This document shows positions 41,605 to 51,126 of a stretch of DNA of 64,000 nucleotides, in pieces. The stretch spans positions 1,054,001-1,118,000 of the forward strand of contig OZ248348.1 of the NCBI GenBank assembly GCA_965234545.1, given 5' to 3'. A program made the position numbers and the translations under genes. This DNA comes from Methylotenera sp965234545 (GTDB taxonomy: Bacteria; Pseudomonadota; Gammaproteobacteria; Burkholderiales; Methylophilaceae). The stretch's first letter is position 1; each line of letters opens with the position of its first letter. The notes below the pieces were generated by a model. The model saw nothing but the letters and a program-made list of their open reading frames with translations. It did no database searches and was not told where the DNA came from.

Positions 41605-42923
41605 GTGTTTACTATGTCCTTTAATTCCTGAGGCTCAATATTGGCATACACGCCATTGCAATAACGCAATTCGCCGGCCACCCAGGTGTGGCTAACTTGT
41701 TCTCTACCGCAGCAATAAACCAAATGCGAGATAGGATCGTAATAAGGTGCCAGCAATACTTCATCCAAGCGCACGGCCGTTAAATCGGCGAACTTGCCGA
41801 CTTCTATCGAGCCTATCTTGTCGTCCAAGCCTATGGCTTTTGCCCCGTTAATGGTGGCCATGGCTAAGGCTTGCATAGCCGGCAAGGCACTGGCATCGGC
41901 GCTCACGCCTTTGGCTAATAAGGCAGCCAAACGTATTTCGCCAAATAGGTCCAAACGGTTATTGCTGGCGGCGCCGTCTGTGCCCAAGGCCACGTTCACG
42001 CCTTTGGCCAACAAATCCACCACCGGCGCCATGCCGCTGGCCAGTTTCAAATTCGAGCTGGGGCAATGCGCAATATGGCAACCGTATGCGGCCAACATAT
42101 CCATCTCGTAATCCAATAAATGCACGCCGTGCGCGGCCAACAAATCCGGTCCTAGCAAGCCCAATTTAGCCAACCTGGATAAGGGACGCATGCCGTATTG
42201 GCTTTCGCTACGGCTAATCTCATCCAAGGTTTCATGCAAGTGTGTGTGCAAGCCTAGCGCCAATTGCTCGGCATAGGTGATGACTTTTTCCAAGCTGCGA
42301 TCGGACACCGTATAAGGTGCATGCGGTGCAATCGACGAACTGATCAATGGGTTATTGCGCCATGAGTCGTGGGCATCAAAGCCTTTTTGCAAATAATCGT
42401 CAGCATCGCTGGCGTAGGCCGACGGAAAATCCAACACCAACAGCCCCAGATTGGCCCGCATACCGGCTTGACTGGCCGCCGCCGCGGTCGCTTGCGGAAA
42501 GAAATACATGTCGTTAAAACAAGTGATGCCGCCGCTAAGCATTTCGGCACAAGCCAACAAACTACCGTCTTGCACAAATTGTGGCGAGACCAAGGCCTGC
42601 TCGGCCGGCCAGATGTGTTGCTCTAGCCATGTCATTAAAGGCAAGTCATCGGCCATGCCGCGCATCAAGCTCATGGCGGCATGCGTGTGCGCATTGATCA
42701 AACCGGGCAACAACACTTGCTCGCCCAAGCTAATCAGTTCGGTAGCGCGGAAAGCCTGTTTGGCCGCTTCGCTTGCTAGCACGGCCACAATCAGCCCGTC
42801 ATGCACCACCACTGCGTGATCTTCTAGCACGGCAAAATCGGCTGCCATGGTCGCAATCCAGCGGGCTTCTATAATGAGATCAACGTCAGCGACTGCAGGG
42901 GTTAAGTGTTTGCTATTAGCCAT
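41559..42923 (-). CDS. mtaD: Amidohydrolase, 5-methylthioadenosine/S-adenosylhomocysteine deaminase type
   Basis: A 454-residue metal-dependent deaminase of the TRZ/ATZ group. Metal-binding motifs are NAHTHAAMSLMRGMADD (about 77-93), THLHET near 230 and GTDGAASNN near 315. In Pseudomonas the equivalent enzyme deaminates methylthioadenosine, a polyamine and quorum-signal by-product. The exact substrate here is inferred. Link to UbiG: both handle products of S-adenosylmethionine. Confidence 0.88.
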   Translation of the reverse strand: MANSKHLTPAVADVDLIIEARWIATMAADFAVLEDHAVVVHDGLIVAVLASEAAKQAFRATELISLGEQVLLPGLINAHTHAAMSLMRGMADDLPLMTWLEQHIWPAEQALVSPQFVQDGSLLACAEMLSGGITCFNDMYFFPQATAAAASQAGMRANLGLLVLDFPSAYASDADDYLQKGFDAHDSWRNNPLISSSIAPHAPYTVSDRSLEKVITYAEQLALGLHTHLHETLDEISRSESQYGMRPLSRLAKLGLLGPDLLAAHGVHLLDYEMDMLAAYGCHIAHCPSSNLKLASGMAPVVDLLAKGVNVALGTDGAASNNRLDLFGEIRLAALLAKGVSADASALPAMQALAMATINGAKAIGLDDKIGSIEVGKFADLTAVRLDEVLLAPYYDPISHLVYCCGREQVSHTWVAGELRYCNGVYANIEPQELKDIVNTWQVKIQQVKKSPTK

Positions 42924-42941
42924 AATACTTATTCTACCAAT

Positions 42942-42970
42942 AAAAAAGCCCCGTCAAGACGGGGCTTTTA
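42942..42970 (-). terminator. Rho-independent terminator (minus strand) after the OmpA gene region
   Basis: AAAAGCCCCGTC and GACGGGGCTTTTTT form a stem of about eleven pairs with a T-rich tail on the minus strand. It ends the OmpA-family transcript and lies before the amidohydrolase gene on the same strand. Confidence 0.88.
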
Positions 42971-42991
42971 CTTAATCAGCGAAAATTCAGC

Positions 42992-44077
42992 TTAGCGGCA
43001 AGGCATTTCACGTTGTTTTTCGGCGGAAATGACCACGCGGCGGTTAGGCTGCAAACACTCTATGAGTTTCTTGTTGGATTTGTCGCCCTTGCATGCCACC
43101 ACCGGCTCAGACTCACCCTTGCCAGAAGCCTGCAAACGTTTGGCCGACACGCCTTGCGACATAAGATAGGCTTTCACTTGATTGGCGCGACGCTCAGACA
43201 ATTTTTGATTGTAGCTTTCACTGCCCAACCTATCGGTGTGGCCGGTTACCAACACCAACTCGACATCGGCATTGGCTTTGATTTTGTTAGCCACGTCGTC
43301 CAAAGTCGGCTTGGAACTGTCTTGCAATTTATCTTGATCAAAAGCAAACAATTTTTCAGCCAATATGGTCACGGTTTCAAAGCTGGGCTTGCAAGCTGGC
43401 AAGGCTGCAGCGACAGGCGCATCTGGCGCAGCAGCAGCCTGCACTGGTGCGGCTGCCGGCGCCGATTCGGCTACAGGCATGGCGGTTGGAGCAGGAAAGC
43501 GGAATACCCCACCTAAATTAAGCAAGGTGTTACCCACGGTGCCACTTGAATCAAATACACCCGTTGATTTAGCCGTTGAACGCGTCCATTGTTGGCGCAC
43601 ATCGGCTTGCACACCGAAGCTGTCGTTAAATAAATACTGCGCACCCAAGCCTATGTTGGCTAGCCATGAGGTTTTATTTTTATCTTGCACAGCTGGGGTT
43701 GTCGAATAATCCAGCTTGTTATTCGCCACACCCAAGCCGGTTAGCAAGAAGGGACGGAAACTATCACGACCCAACATATAAAGGGCATCCAGACCTAGGC
43801 TGGTTTGTTTGTAACGGCCACTACCAGAAGCTAGCTCGTCGTTTGCACGTGCGTAGCTGAGACCAGACTGAATGTCCCAATGCGGGCTAAGTTCCTTGCC
43901 CAAGCGTATGGACGCACCGCCGCCATTTTTGGCAGCCAAGTCTTTGTCGGTATCCATTAAGCTCACGCCCGGCACGGCATACCATGCTCCGCTGTATGCT
44001 TCTTCTGCGCTGGCATGGCCTGCCATCAAGCCCAATGCTGAAAGCATTGCTGCTATAAACTGACGATTATTTTTCAT
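42992..44077 (-). CDS. OmpA-family outer membrane protein
   Basis: A 361-residue protein with a Sec signal peptide (cleavage near ASA, residue 24), an eight-strand type barrel to about residue 200, an Ala/Pro-rich hinge (about 203-228), and a C-terminal peptidoglycan-binding domain. The OmpA/MotB motif TGHTDRLGSESYN with later LSERRANQVK holds the diaminopimelate-binding Asp and Arg. Four cysteines near the C-domain could pair. It ties the outer membrane to the wall. The transcript ends at the 42942-42970 terminator. Confidence 0.93.
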   Translation of the reverse strand: MKNNRQFIAAMLSALGLMAGHASAEEAYSGAWYAVPGVSLMDTDKDLAAKNGGGASIRLGKELSPHWDIQSGLSYARANDELASGSGRYKQTSLGLDALYMLGRDSFRPFLLTGLGVANNKLDYSTTPAVQDKNKTSWLANIGLGAQYLFNDSFGVQADVRQQWTRSTAKSTGVFDSSGTVGNTLLNLGGVFRFPAPTAMPVAESAPAAAPVQAAAAPDAPVAAALPACKPSFETVTILAEKLFAFDQDKLQDSSKPTLDDVANKIKANADVELVLVTGHTDRLGSESYNQKLSERRANQVKAYLMSQGVSAKRLQASGKGESEPVVACKGDKSNKKLIECLQPNRRVVISAEKQREMPCR

Positions 44078-44163
44078 GATTTACTCCATAGCTGAAACGA
44101 AAGGCTTTCAATCCGCCTTAACTATCAACCGCACTATTAATATAGCGCCATATTAACAAAATT

Positions 44164-44880
44164 TCACAGCATCTTACGAATTACTTTAATTTTCTCGGCA
44201 TCCAGCGTGGACTGGCGTTGATTAGCGACGCACACCCCGCCTCTGAAACCGACGTAATGTGGCTGCAGATTTTTCGCCGCCGCCAGGTGCTTATCCCTTA
44301 ATGAACCAGCCAAACCCAATAGTAAGCCTTGTGCTGCAACTTGCTGGGCAAATTCCTTGGCTTGTTCGGCACTGTAGTGGTCAAACAAGCTTAGGCCGTT
44401 TTTAATTTGTGTGTCCAGCATCACGCCCAGAAAACCGGCCTGCTTGATGTCAGCAAGCAAACTATCTGGGTAGGCCGTTTCCGCAAACAGCACAGCAATC
44501 AGTTGGTGGCCAGCCTGCGTATAAGGTAGCAGCGCTTGCAAGCAGCCTTGATAATCCTCGGTGGCAAAAAAGCCAATTTTAATGATGGCCACACCGGTGG
44601 CGATGACTTGATCCAATTGCGGCAGCCACTGCTCAGCCTGCATGGGCAAATCGCCCAAGGTCGCGCTGGTCAAACTTTTATGGGCCATGGGCTGCTGGTT
44701 TAGGTAGGCGACGATGCCGCGGATATCCGCCAGCGGCAAGGCTCCCAAGGCACCGCTACGCGGATTTTTTAGGTCTATGATATCGGCGCCCAGCTCTTGT
44801 GCCATTTTTGCCTCATCCAGCGTGCAAACGCTGATCAGCAATTGCGGGCTAGTTTGCCTGCTCAGCAGAGCGGCATTCAT
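44164..44880 (-). CDS. mfnB: (5-formylfuran-3-yl)methyl phosphate synthase, MfnB-like
   Basis: MfnB condenses two glyceraldehyde-3-phosphate molecules to the furan precursor of methanofuran, a C1 carrier cofactor. The 238-residue TIM-barrel protein opens with ISVCTLDEAKMAQELGADIIDLKNP; lysine 38 is the expected Schiff-base residue. Further marks are IKIGFF and GLAGSLRDKH. In bacteria such genes sit in the methylotrophy cofactor clusters. It overlaps the DUF447 gene by four bases and ends the long minus-strand run from hfq. Confidence 0.88.
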   Translation of the reverse strand: MNAALLSRQTSPQLLISVCTLDEAKMAQELGADIIDLKNPRSGALGALPLADIRGIVAYLNQQPMAHKSLTSATLGDLPMQAEQWLPQLDQVIATGVAIIKIGFFATEDYQGCLQALLPYTQAGHQLIAVLFAETAYPDSLLADIKQAGFLGVMLDTQIKNGLSLFDHYSAEQAKEFAQQVAAQGLLLGLAGSLRDKHLAAAKNLQPHYVGFRGGVCVANQRQSTLDAEKIKVIRKML

Positions 44881-45452
44881 GCTAGATTGCTCCCGTCTTG
44901 GGCGGCATAGTGGTTGTCTATTTTATCGGTCAGCCAAGTCCATGCCTGCAGCTCACGCTCACCCGCAGTTTTGTCGATGGCGATTTGCAAATACTGCCTT
45001 TCTGATTGCACTTTTTCTTTGGGTAACCTAGTTAAACGGCTGACCAACACCGCCAGTTCTATCACCGCAGCTTGGGCGCGATTAAAGCCGGCAAACGCTT
45101 GATGCTGCATGCTATGCTGCACCTGCATATGCAGGCGCGGACGCACGGCATCGTCCTCCACGCGCAACAAGGTCAATTCCTCATGCGCCAAACAATCCGC
45201 CAAGCGGAAGCCCAAGAGTTGCTCAGCTGGCAACAGCGACCAAGCTTGCCTATTGGTCAGCGCCCCAGCAAACACCCGCACGTCATCGCAGAGGCTAAGC
45301 ACGGCGCGTTGACTGGCGATGATATTGCTTAAGGTTAAGGACGGCTTATACGGAGAAATAATGACCGTCTCGCCCAGCCTTTGTATGCCAAATGGTGCCA
45401 CATGCACCTCGCCTTGTTCATTCATGCTAGTAACGATGGTTTCAAATATCAT
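44877..45452 (-). CDS. DUF447 protein of the methanopterin/methanofuran cluster
   Basis: A 191-residue protein of the DUF447 family, related in fold to flavin reductases. The opening ETIVTSMNEQGEVHVAPFG and FRLADCLAHEE segment match. DUF447 genes are found in archaeal methanogens and in the tetrahydromethanopterin clusters of methylotrophic bacteria; the reaction is unknown. It overlaps its upstream neighbour by 11 bases and mfnB by four, a tight translational arrangement. Confidence 0.82.
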   Translation of the reverse strand: MIFETIVTSMNEQGEVHVAPFGIQRLGETVIISPYKPSLTLSNIIASQRAVLSLCDDVRVFAGALTNRQAWSLLPAEQLLGFRLADCLAHEELTLLRVEDDAVRPRLHMQVQHSMQHQAFAGFNRAQAAVIELAVLVSRLTRLPKEKVQSERQYLQIAIDKTAGERELQAWTWLTDKIDNHYAAQDGSNLA

Positions 45453-46878
45453 GATTTGATTTTTTCGCAGCTAATTTACGTGCACTCATGGCAGCCTCCC
45501 TATGAGCAATTTTTGCCTCCGGCTGAGTCGGCGCTGCGCTCACACCCCACTCCAAGGCTTGATCTTGCACGTAACGTTTTTTCAGTTGCCAGGCAATTTG
45601 CGCCCGGGCTAACTCCACACCTAAATAAAAAGCATGCGAAGCATCGTCATGCACGTCTAGCAAAGGGTAAAGCGCAAACGGATCGGTCGCTTGGTGCAGC
45701 CCATCCCTATTGTATACATGCATACCCTGCTCGCTGACCTGGATACGAAAGTTAGGGTCTTTAATCATGCTGGCAATCTCTTTAATTTCATCCACGCTAT
45801 AGGTGAATGGCCGCCTATCATGCAGGCCGAGCAAGCCATTGCTGTAGCCACGCGGCAGCCTGTCATCGGCCTTGGCAGCGTGCATAACACGCCTAGCCAA
45901 ATCGGCTTCGGCGATGGCATTGACCGCATGCGGGCTGACCGAGGTAGCCAACACGGCGTTGATGTTCAATTCGCTGATGATGCCAAACAGCAAAGTGTTA
46001 ATGCCGGTGGTGTCGGCATCGGTCAATTCGGTCAGGTTACCTATGCCCATCATGATGGCTATGTCCGGGTATTTTTTGCGCAGGGCTTGATAGCGCACTA
46101 TGGATTGCGTCAATCCAAAATGAATGGGGTCCAATATGGCATCGGCGATAAACGGCTTGCCGGCTTTTTGGCAAGCTTCAATGGCTCGGTATAAAGACGG
46201 CAGGCTATGTGGTTTAGCGGGAATCAACACCGGCGTGGCCGCTACTTCGTGGGCTATCCAAAGGGTTTTTTCAGTCAAACTGAGCAAGTAGTCAGCACCT
46301 GCATGCCCGGCGGTCAGCAAATCGTCCACGCTAAGTGAATCAACGCTGACAGCAAAACCCAAGGCTTTAAGGGCCTGCACGGCGTCTTTTAAATGCGGGA
46401 AAGGCACGCCAGGCAAGCAGCCCAAATCGATTACGTTCGCCCCTTGCGCTTGATACGCTTGCGCTTTAGCAACGATGCCAGCCACGCTTAGCATGGGGGC
46501 ATCGACGATTTCGGCAAAAATCCTCACGCGGTAATCGCTTAAATCTGGGGCTAAACCCACCTGACCAAAGTACTGCGGTAAATCTTTTAAATCGGCTGGA
46601 CCGCGTTCAACCGGCACGCCATATTGATCAGCCAACGGCGTGATATCGCCCAAACAAAGACCAGGCACGATCACCTTGTCGGCATCACCGCTGTCTTTAA
46701 GTCGCCTAGCAATTAACTGCGGCGTCATGAGCGCGGCCACCGACACGCCTATTTCCACTATGCGGTATTTGAATGGGGGGGTATTTGGGTCTTGTTTGGA
46801 TTGCACTTGCGCCAACACCTTAGCCAAGCTTTTTTCAGCCAATTTACCCGTTAAGAAAAGTAAATTTTTCGCTACCAT
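45442..46878 (-). CDS. Dihydropteroate synthase-like protein (DUF6513), methanopterin cluster
   Basis: A 478-residue protein whose middle (about 140-330) is a TIM barrel resembling dihydropteroate synthase (GANVIDLGCLPGVPFPHL, VSVDSLSVDDLL). The N-terminal part LLFLTGKLAEKSLAKVL and the end motif belong to the DUF6513 group seen in bacterial tetrahydromethanopterin clusters. It probably acts in pterin cofactor assembly, perhaps joining the pterin to the arylamine part, but this is inferred from homology type and context. It follows the flavoprotein gene by nine bases. Confidence 0.85.
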   Translation of the reverse strand: MVAKNLLFLTGKLAEKSLAKVLAQVQSKQDPNTPPFKYRIVEIGVSVAALMTPQLIARRLKDSGDADKVIVPGLCLGDITPLADQYGVPVERGPADLKDLPQYFGQVGLAPDLSDYRVRIFAEIVDAPMLSVAGIVAKAQAYQAQGANVIDLGCLPGVPFPHLKDAVQALKALGFAVSVDSLSVDDLLTAGHAGADYLLSLTEKTLWIAHEVAATPVLIPAKPHSLPSLYRAIEACQKAGKPFIADAILDPIHFGLTQSIVRYQALRKKYPDIAIMMGIGNLTELTDADTTGINTLLFGIISELNINAVLATSVSPHAVNAIAEADLARRVMHAAKADDRLPRGYSNGLLGLHDRRPFTYSVDEIKEIASMIKDPNFRIQVSEQGMHVYNRDGLHQATDPFALYPLLDVHDDASHAFYLGVELARAQIAWQLKKRYVQDQALEWGVSAAPTQPEAKIAHREAAMSARKLAAKKSNHDI

Positions 46879-46887
46879 GCTGATGCA

Positions 46888-47445
46888 CTAAGCGCCCAAT
46901 GCTTGCAAACGCTGATTAATCGCGGTGGCCAATGCGGGAATGTCTGAAAATACTGAGGTGGCTTCAAATTCAGCCAACTTAGCAACGTTGGCTAAATCAA
47001 TTTGCCTGGGGTAAACCTGCACGGTTTTTTGCCGCGGCGCTTCCGATTCGATGGCGCCAGCGCTTTGTTCTGGCACCGTGTCACAGGCAAACACCAGGCT
47101 GGGCACTCGGGTTTTGCCGGCTTGCGCGTAGAGGTTGGTTACCAAGGAATCGGAAAAGCCGTAAGCCATTTTTGCAATGGTGTTGGAGGTGGCCGGGGCG
47201 ATTACCAAAGTGTGATAGTGCCCACTGTAGAGCAAACCGACTGGCACACTGCTGGCGGTTTTATCGTAATAGACCCGATGCTGGCTGGCTTCTAACTTAG
47301 CTTGAAAGCCATACTGTTGAATAATTTCAGCAGCGGCTTTACTTAAAAACACATCCACGTCTGGCAAGGTCGTCAGCAGATCCAGCGCCTCCCTTAGGTA
47401 ATGCCCAGAGCCGGAGATGGCCCAAGCTAAGCGCTGCCTTTGCAT
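46888..47445 (-). CDS. Flavoprotein, dihydromethanopterin reductase (DmrB)-like
   Basis: A 185-residue protein of the HFCD flavoprotein fold with an opening LAWAISGSGHYLREAL Rossmann-type turn and the ATSNTIAKMAYGFSDSL motif that contacts FMN. Close relatives include DmrB, which reduces dihydromethanopterin, and archaeoflavoproteins. Given three cofactor genes directly downstream, DmrB-like function is the best reading. Its start is six bases after the purA stop, so it likely shares the purA transcript. Confidence 0.75.
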   Translation of the reverse strand: MQRQRLAWAISGSGHYLREALDLLTTLPDVDVFLSKAAAEIIQQYGFQAKLEASQHRVYYDKTASSVPVGLLYSGHYHTLVIAPATSNTIAKMAYGFSDSLVTNLYAQAGKTRVPSLVFACDTVPEQSAGAIESEAPRQKTVQVYPRQIDLANVAKLAEFEATSVFSDIPALATAINQRLQALGA

Positions 47446-47451
47446 GAGAAA

Positions 47452-48783
47452 TTAAGAAAATGGGTGTTCGATGACGATGGTTTCATCGCGCTCAGGGCCG
47501 GTGGAAACAATGGCCACTGGCACACCACACAAGGCTTCCAAGCGTTTCAGGTAATGTTGCGCATTCTTAGGTAGCCCTGCCCATGTTTTAACGCCAAAGG
47601 TGTTTTCCGTCCAACCCGGCACGGTTTCGTAGATGGGCTTACAGCCGGCCACGTCATCCGCGCCTATCGGCAAGAGGTCTATCTTCTTGCCATCCAACTC
47701 GTAGCCTATGCATATCTTCAATTCGGAGATGCCATCTAAGACGTCCAATTTGGTGATGCACAAGCCGGTTAAACCGTTAATCATGGCAGAGCGACGCAAA
47801 GCCGCCGCATCAAACCAACCACAACGACGCTTGCGTTTGGTGACCGTGCCTATCTCCTGCCCTTTAGTCGACATTTGGTAGCCAGGCACACCGGCCGTTT
47901 CAATGTCTAACTCGCTAGGAAATGGGCCGCCGCCGACACGGGTGGTGTAGGCTTTGGTGATGCCTAAAACATAATGCAGCATATTAGCGCCCACACCGGT
48001 ACCGGCAGAAGCTTGACCGGCTATGCAATTGCTAGAAGTCACATAGGGGTAAGTACCGTGATCGATGTCTAACAAAGTGCCTTGTGCGCCTTCAAACAAT
48101 AAATTATCGCCACGACCATTGGCCGCATAAAGCTCGGCTGAGATATCGCTGATCATAGGCTTCAAAGCCACAGCATGGGCCATGCTGGCATCGTATTGCT
48201 GATTAAAATCGACGGTTTTAGCATCCAAATAATGGCTTAATACAAAGTTATGGTAGTCCATGACTTCGCGTAATTTATCTGCAAAACGTTCGGGGTAAAA
48301 TAAATCGTAAACCCGCAGCGCGCGTCGCGCCACTTTATCTTCGTAGGTAGGGCCTATGCCTTTACCGGTTGTGCCTATCTTTTTATCGGCACTGCGTTTG
48401 GCTTCACGGGCCACGTCTACCGCCACGTGGTGACTTAAAATAAGCGGGCAACCTGAGCTGACTTTTAAACGGCTTTTGACTTCCAAGCCGTCTTTTTCCA
48501 ACGCGGCAATTTCACCTAATAAGTGTCCCGCATCTAATACAACGCCGTTACCGATGTAACAGTTAATGCCGGAACGCACTATGCCAGACGGCACTAAGTT
48601 AAGCTTGTAGACACGCTGCGCATCCCCTTGCCCCACCACCAAGGTGTGGCCGGCATTATGCCCGCCTTGAAAGCGCACCACGCCTTGGGCATGATCGGTT
48701 AGCCAATCGACTATTTTCCCTTTGCCTTCATCGCCCCACTGTGTACCGATAACGACGACGTTTTTTGCTGCCTTATTTGCCAT
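47452..48783 (-). CDS. purA: Adenylosuccinate synthetase
   Basis: PurA joins IMP and aspartate with GTP on the way to AMP. The 443-residue protein shows GTQWGDEGKGKIVDWL (about 12-27), FQGGHNAGHTLV, and the later TRVGGGPFPSEL and CGWFDAAALRRS segments, all typical. It lies between hisZ (61-base gap) and the DmrB-like gene (six-base gap). Confidence 0.98.
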   Translation of the reverse strand: MANKAAKNVVVIGTQWGDEGKGKIVDWLTDHAQGVVRFQGGHNAGHTLVVGQGDAQRVYKLNLVPSGIVRSGINCYIGNGVVLDAGHLLGEIAALEKDGLEVKSRLKVSSGCPLILSHHVAVDVAREAKRSADKKIGTTGKGIGPTYEDKVARRALRVYDLFYPERFADKLREVMDYHNFVLSHYLDAKTVDFNQQYDASMAHAVALKPMISDISAELYAANGRGDNLLFEGAQGTLLDIDHGTYPYVTSSNCIAGQASAGTGVGANMLHYVLGITKAYTTRVGGGPFPSELDIETAGVPGYQMSTKGQEIGTVTKRKRRCGWFDAAALRRSAMINGLTGLCITKLDVLDGISELKICIGYELDGKKIDLLPIGADDVAGCKPIYETVPGWTENTFGVKTWAGLPKNAQHYLKRLEALCGVPVAIVSTGPERDETIVIEHPFS

Positions 48784-48844
48784 AACTTTAACTTTATAAT
48801 TTTAATTTGAGTGTGATTGCTAAGTGCCGTGCTAACTAGTTTGC

Positions 48845-50014
48845 TTAATTTTTATCGCTATCGATGGCCAGCACATGCCAACCGGAGTTGTAATGGGCTA
48901 ACTTTCTGTCGCAATTTAATTCTTTTACATCGTGGCCTGTGTCGGGCAAAGCTTGAATGACGATGTGCCCTTCTGCCCTTAATGCAGCAATTTTTTCCTG
49001 CAAGCCTGCATCGCCTTGCGCAGGCGCAAAGATGGCTGTCGGCAAGGATGCTGGCGCCAAGGCCGTCACCACGCCACGTAAATCCAAACTAAAGCCGGTT
49101 GCCGGACGTGCTCGACCAAATGCCGAACCCACTTCATCGTAGCGACCGCCTAGTGCCAATGGCCCCTTGTAACCTTGGGCATAGGCAGCGAAGACCATGC
49201 CGCTGTGGTAGTGGTACCCGCGTAATTCACTTAAATCAAAACTCAAGCTGACATCCAAATCCGCCAAGGCTTGGCTGACGGCCGTTAAGCTCGCTAAAGC
49301 GGCTTTGATCGCCGGCATGGCAGGCAGCACCTTGGCCGCTTTTTGCAATACCGCTTGATCGCCATTGAGTTCGGTTAACTGCAACAAGGCTTCACGAGTA
49401 GTCTTATCCAAGCTTTGCGTTAGGCTGGCTACGCTAGACTGATCTTTGCTCTGCAAGGCGGCATACAAATCTTGTTCTAACTGCGGATCCACGCTGCTGG
49501 CCGCAATCAAACTGCCAAAAACACCCACATGACTGAAATCCATGTGCACCTGATTCACGCCCATGGCCTGCAAGGCTAGTATTAACAGGCGTTGAATTTC
49601 AATGTCGCTCGCCACCCCTGCGTGCCCGTATAGCTCGGCACCTAATTGCAAGGGCTCACGCGTTTGCGCTAAGCCATCGGGCTGAGTACGCACCACGCTA
49701 CCGGCATAGCAAAGTCGCGTAATGCCTTGCTGATTAAGCAAGTGCGCATCAATACGGGCGGCCTGCGGCGTCATGTCAGCCCGCACACCCATCAAACGGC
49801 CACTTAATTGATCCACCACTTTAAAGGTGGCCAGATCCAAATCGTGACCTGCACCGGTGATCAATGATTCCATGTATTCCAGCATAGGTGGAATAACGTA
49901 TTGGTAACCGTGCACACAAAACAAATCGAGCAAGCAGCGACGCATGGTTTCAATACGCGCCGCCTCAGCCGGCAACACGTCTTCTATGTATTCTGGAAGC
50001 AGCCAATTACGCAT
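48845..50014 (-). CDS. hisZ: ATP phosphoribosyltransferase regulatory subunit HisZ
   Basis: HisZ, a catalytically inactive histidyl-tRNA synthetase paralogue, is needed by the short form of HisG in the first step of histidine synthesis. The 389 residues show the class II core: LPEYIEDVLPAEAARIE, MGVRADMTPQAARI, and GGRYDEVGSAFGRARPATGFSLDL. The hfl-hisZ-purA order is usual in Betaproteobacteria. Confidence 0.95.
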   Translation of the reverse strand: MRNWLLPEYIEDVLPAEAARIETMRRCLLDLFCVHGYQYVIPPMLEYMESLITGAGHDLDLATFKVVDQLSGRLMGVRADMTPQAARIDAHLLNQQGITRLCYAGSVVRTQPDGLAQTREPLQLGAELYGHAGVASDIEIQRLLILALQAMGVNQVHMDFSHVGVFGSLIAASSVDPQLEQDLYAALQSKDQSSVASLTQSLDKTTREALLQLTELNGDQAVLQKAAKVLPAMPAIKAALASLTAVSQALADLDVSLSFDLSELRGYHYHSGMVFAAYAQGYKGPLALGGRYDEVGSAFGRARPATGFSLDLRGVVTALAPASLPTAIFAPAQGDAGLQEKIAALRAEGHIVIQALPDTGHDVKELNCDRKLAHYNSGWHVLAIDSDKN

Positions 50015-50026
50015 TTTTTCTCATCT

Positions 50027-50215
50027 TTAACGGTTAGTTACCCAAATCAATAGCAGGCCGACCAGCACCGACAACATGCCAACAAAACGCAGTTGGCCGT
50101 CTTTAAATGCCATCAAACGTTGAAAAGCCTCGCGCCAAGCTTGCGGTAACAGCAAGGGCATCAAGCCTTCTAAAACCAACATCAAGCCCACGGCGGTAAA
50201 AAGACTGGCCTGCAC
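50027..50215 (-). CDS. DUF2065 small membrane protein
   Basis: A 62-residue protein with two membrane helices (about 5-23 and 42-60). Segments LVLEGLMPLLLPQAWREAF and RFVGMLSVLVGLLLIW match DUF2065 (YjeT), which usually accompanies hflC. Function unknown. Confidence 0.88.
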   Translation of the reverse strand: MQASLFTAVGLMLVLEGLMPLLLPQAWREAFQRLMAFKDGQLRFVGMLSVLVGLLLIWVTNR

Positions 50216-50244
50216 TTTTAATGCTCTCTAATCAGTTTGCCGAA

Positions 50245-51117
50245 TTACTTTTTATTCGGACTACGCATGTATTTAAAAAAGTCTGAGCTGGGGTCTAAGA
50301 CCATGACATCGCTCTTGCTTTTAAAGGTGTTTTTATACGCTTCGGTACTGCGGTAGAAAGCGTAAAACTCCGGATTCTTACCATAAGCCTGATTATAAAT
50401 GGCTGCAGCCGTAGCGTCGCCCTCACCCTTGGTTTTTTGCGCATCGCGGTAAGCCTCGGCGATGATCACTTCGCGTTGCTTGTCGGCATCCGCACGTATT
50501 TTCTCTGAAGCCGCCGAGCCTTCTGATCGTAACTGATTGGCCAAGCGTTTACGCTCGGCGATCATGCGATCAAACACCGACTTGCTAATCTCTTCTGCGT
50601 AATCCACACGTTTCAAACGCACGTCCACCACTTGTATGCCAATTTGCCGCGCTTCCATGTCGGCGCGTTTACGCAGATTATCCATGATGGTGCCGCGTTC
50701 ACCGGCAATCACATCGTGCACGGTGCGCTTACCAAATTCAGCACGCAATCCGGCGTTAACCACCTTAGACAAGCGGTCTTCGGCTGCCGCTTCGCCCCCG
50801 TCTTTGATAGACACGTAGTATTTGGCTGGGTCTATGATGCGCCATTTAACAAAGGAATCGACCATCATGTATTTGTTTTCACTGGTAATGAATTTAGCCG
50901 GCTGCTCCCAATCCAGCGTCAAAATACGGTTGTCGAAGTATTTTAGATTGTCCACGATAGGCAATTTGAAATGCATGCCGGGTTGCTTTTTAACCGAGAC
51001 AATTTCCCCCAAGCGTTGCACGATGACAAACTGAGTTTGATCGACGGTAAATGCCGAACTGGAGAACAAGAACAAGGCGGCCACTAGGCCTACAAGTACA
51101 TTAGTTGAATTTTTCAT
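50245..51117 (-). CDS. hflC: HflC, FtsH-modulating membrane protein
   Basis: HflC with HflK forms a large periplasmic band-7/SPFH assembly that controls the FtsH protease. The 290-residue protein has an N-terminal anchor (about 6-24), VDQTQFVIVQRLGEIV, and the band-7 domain with RVDYAEEISKSVFDRM and the heptad-rich KRLANQLRSEGS helix. It starts nine bases after hflK. Confidence 0.96.
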   Translation of the reverse strand: MKNSTNVLVGLVAALFLFSSSAFTVDQTQFVIVQRLGEIVSVKKQPGMHFKLPIVDNLKYFDNRILTLDWEQPAKFITSENKYMMVDSFVKWRIIDPAKYYVSIKDGGEAAAEDRLSKVVNAGLRAEFGKRTVHDVIAGERGTIMDNLRKRADMEARQIGIQVVDVRLKRVDYAEEISKSVFDRMIAERKRLANQLRSEGSAASEKIRADADKQREVIIAEAYRDAQKTKGEGDATAAAIYNQAYGKNPEFYAFYRSTEAYKNTFKSKSDVMVLDPSSDFFKYMRSPNKK

Positions 51118-51126
51118 GGCCGGCTC

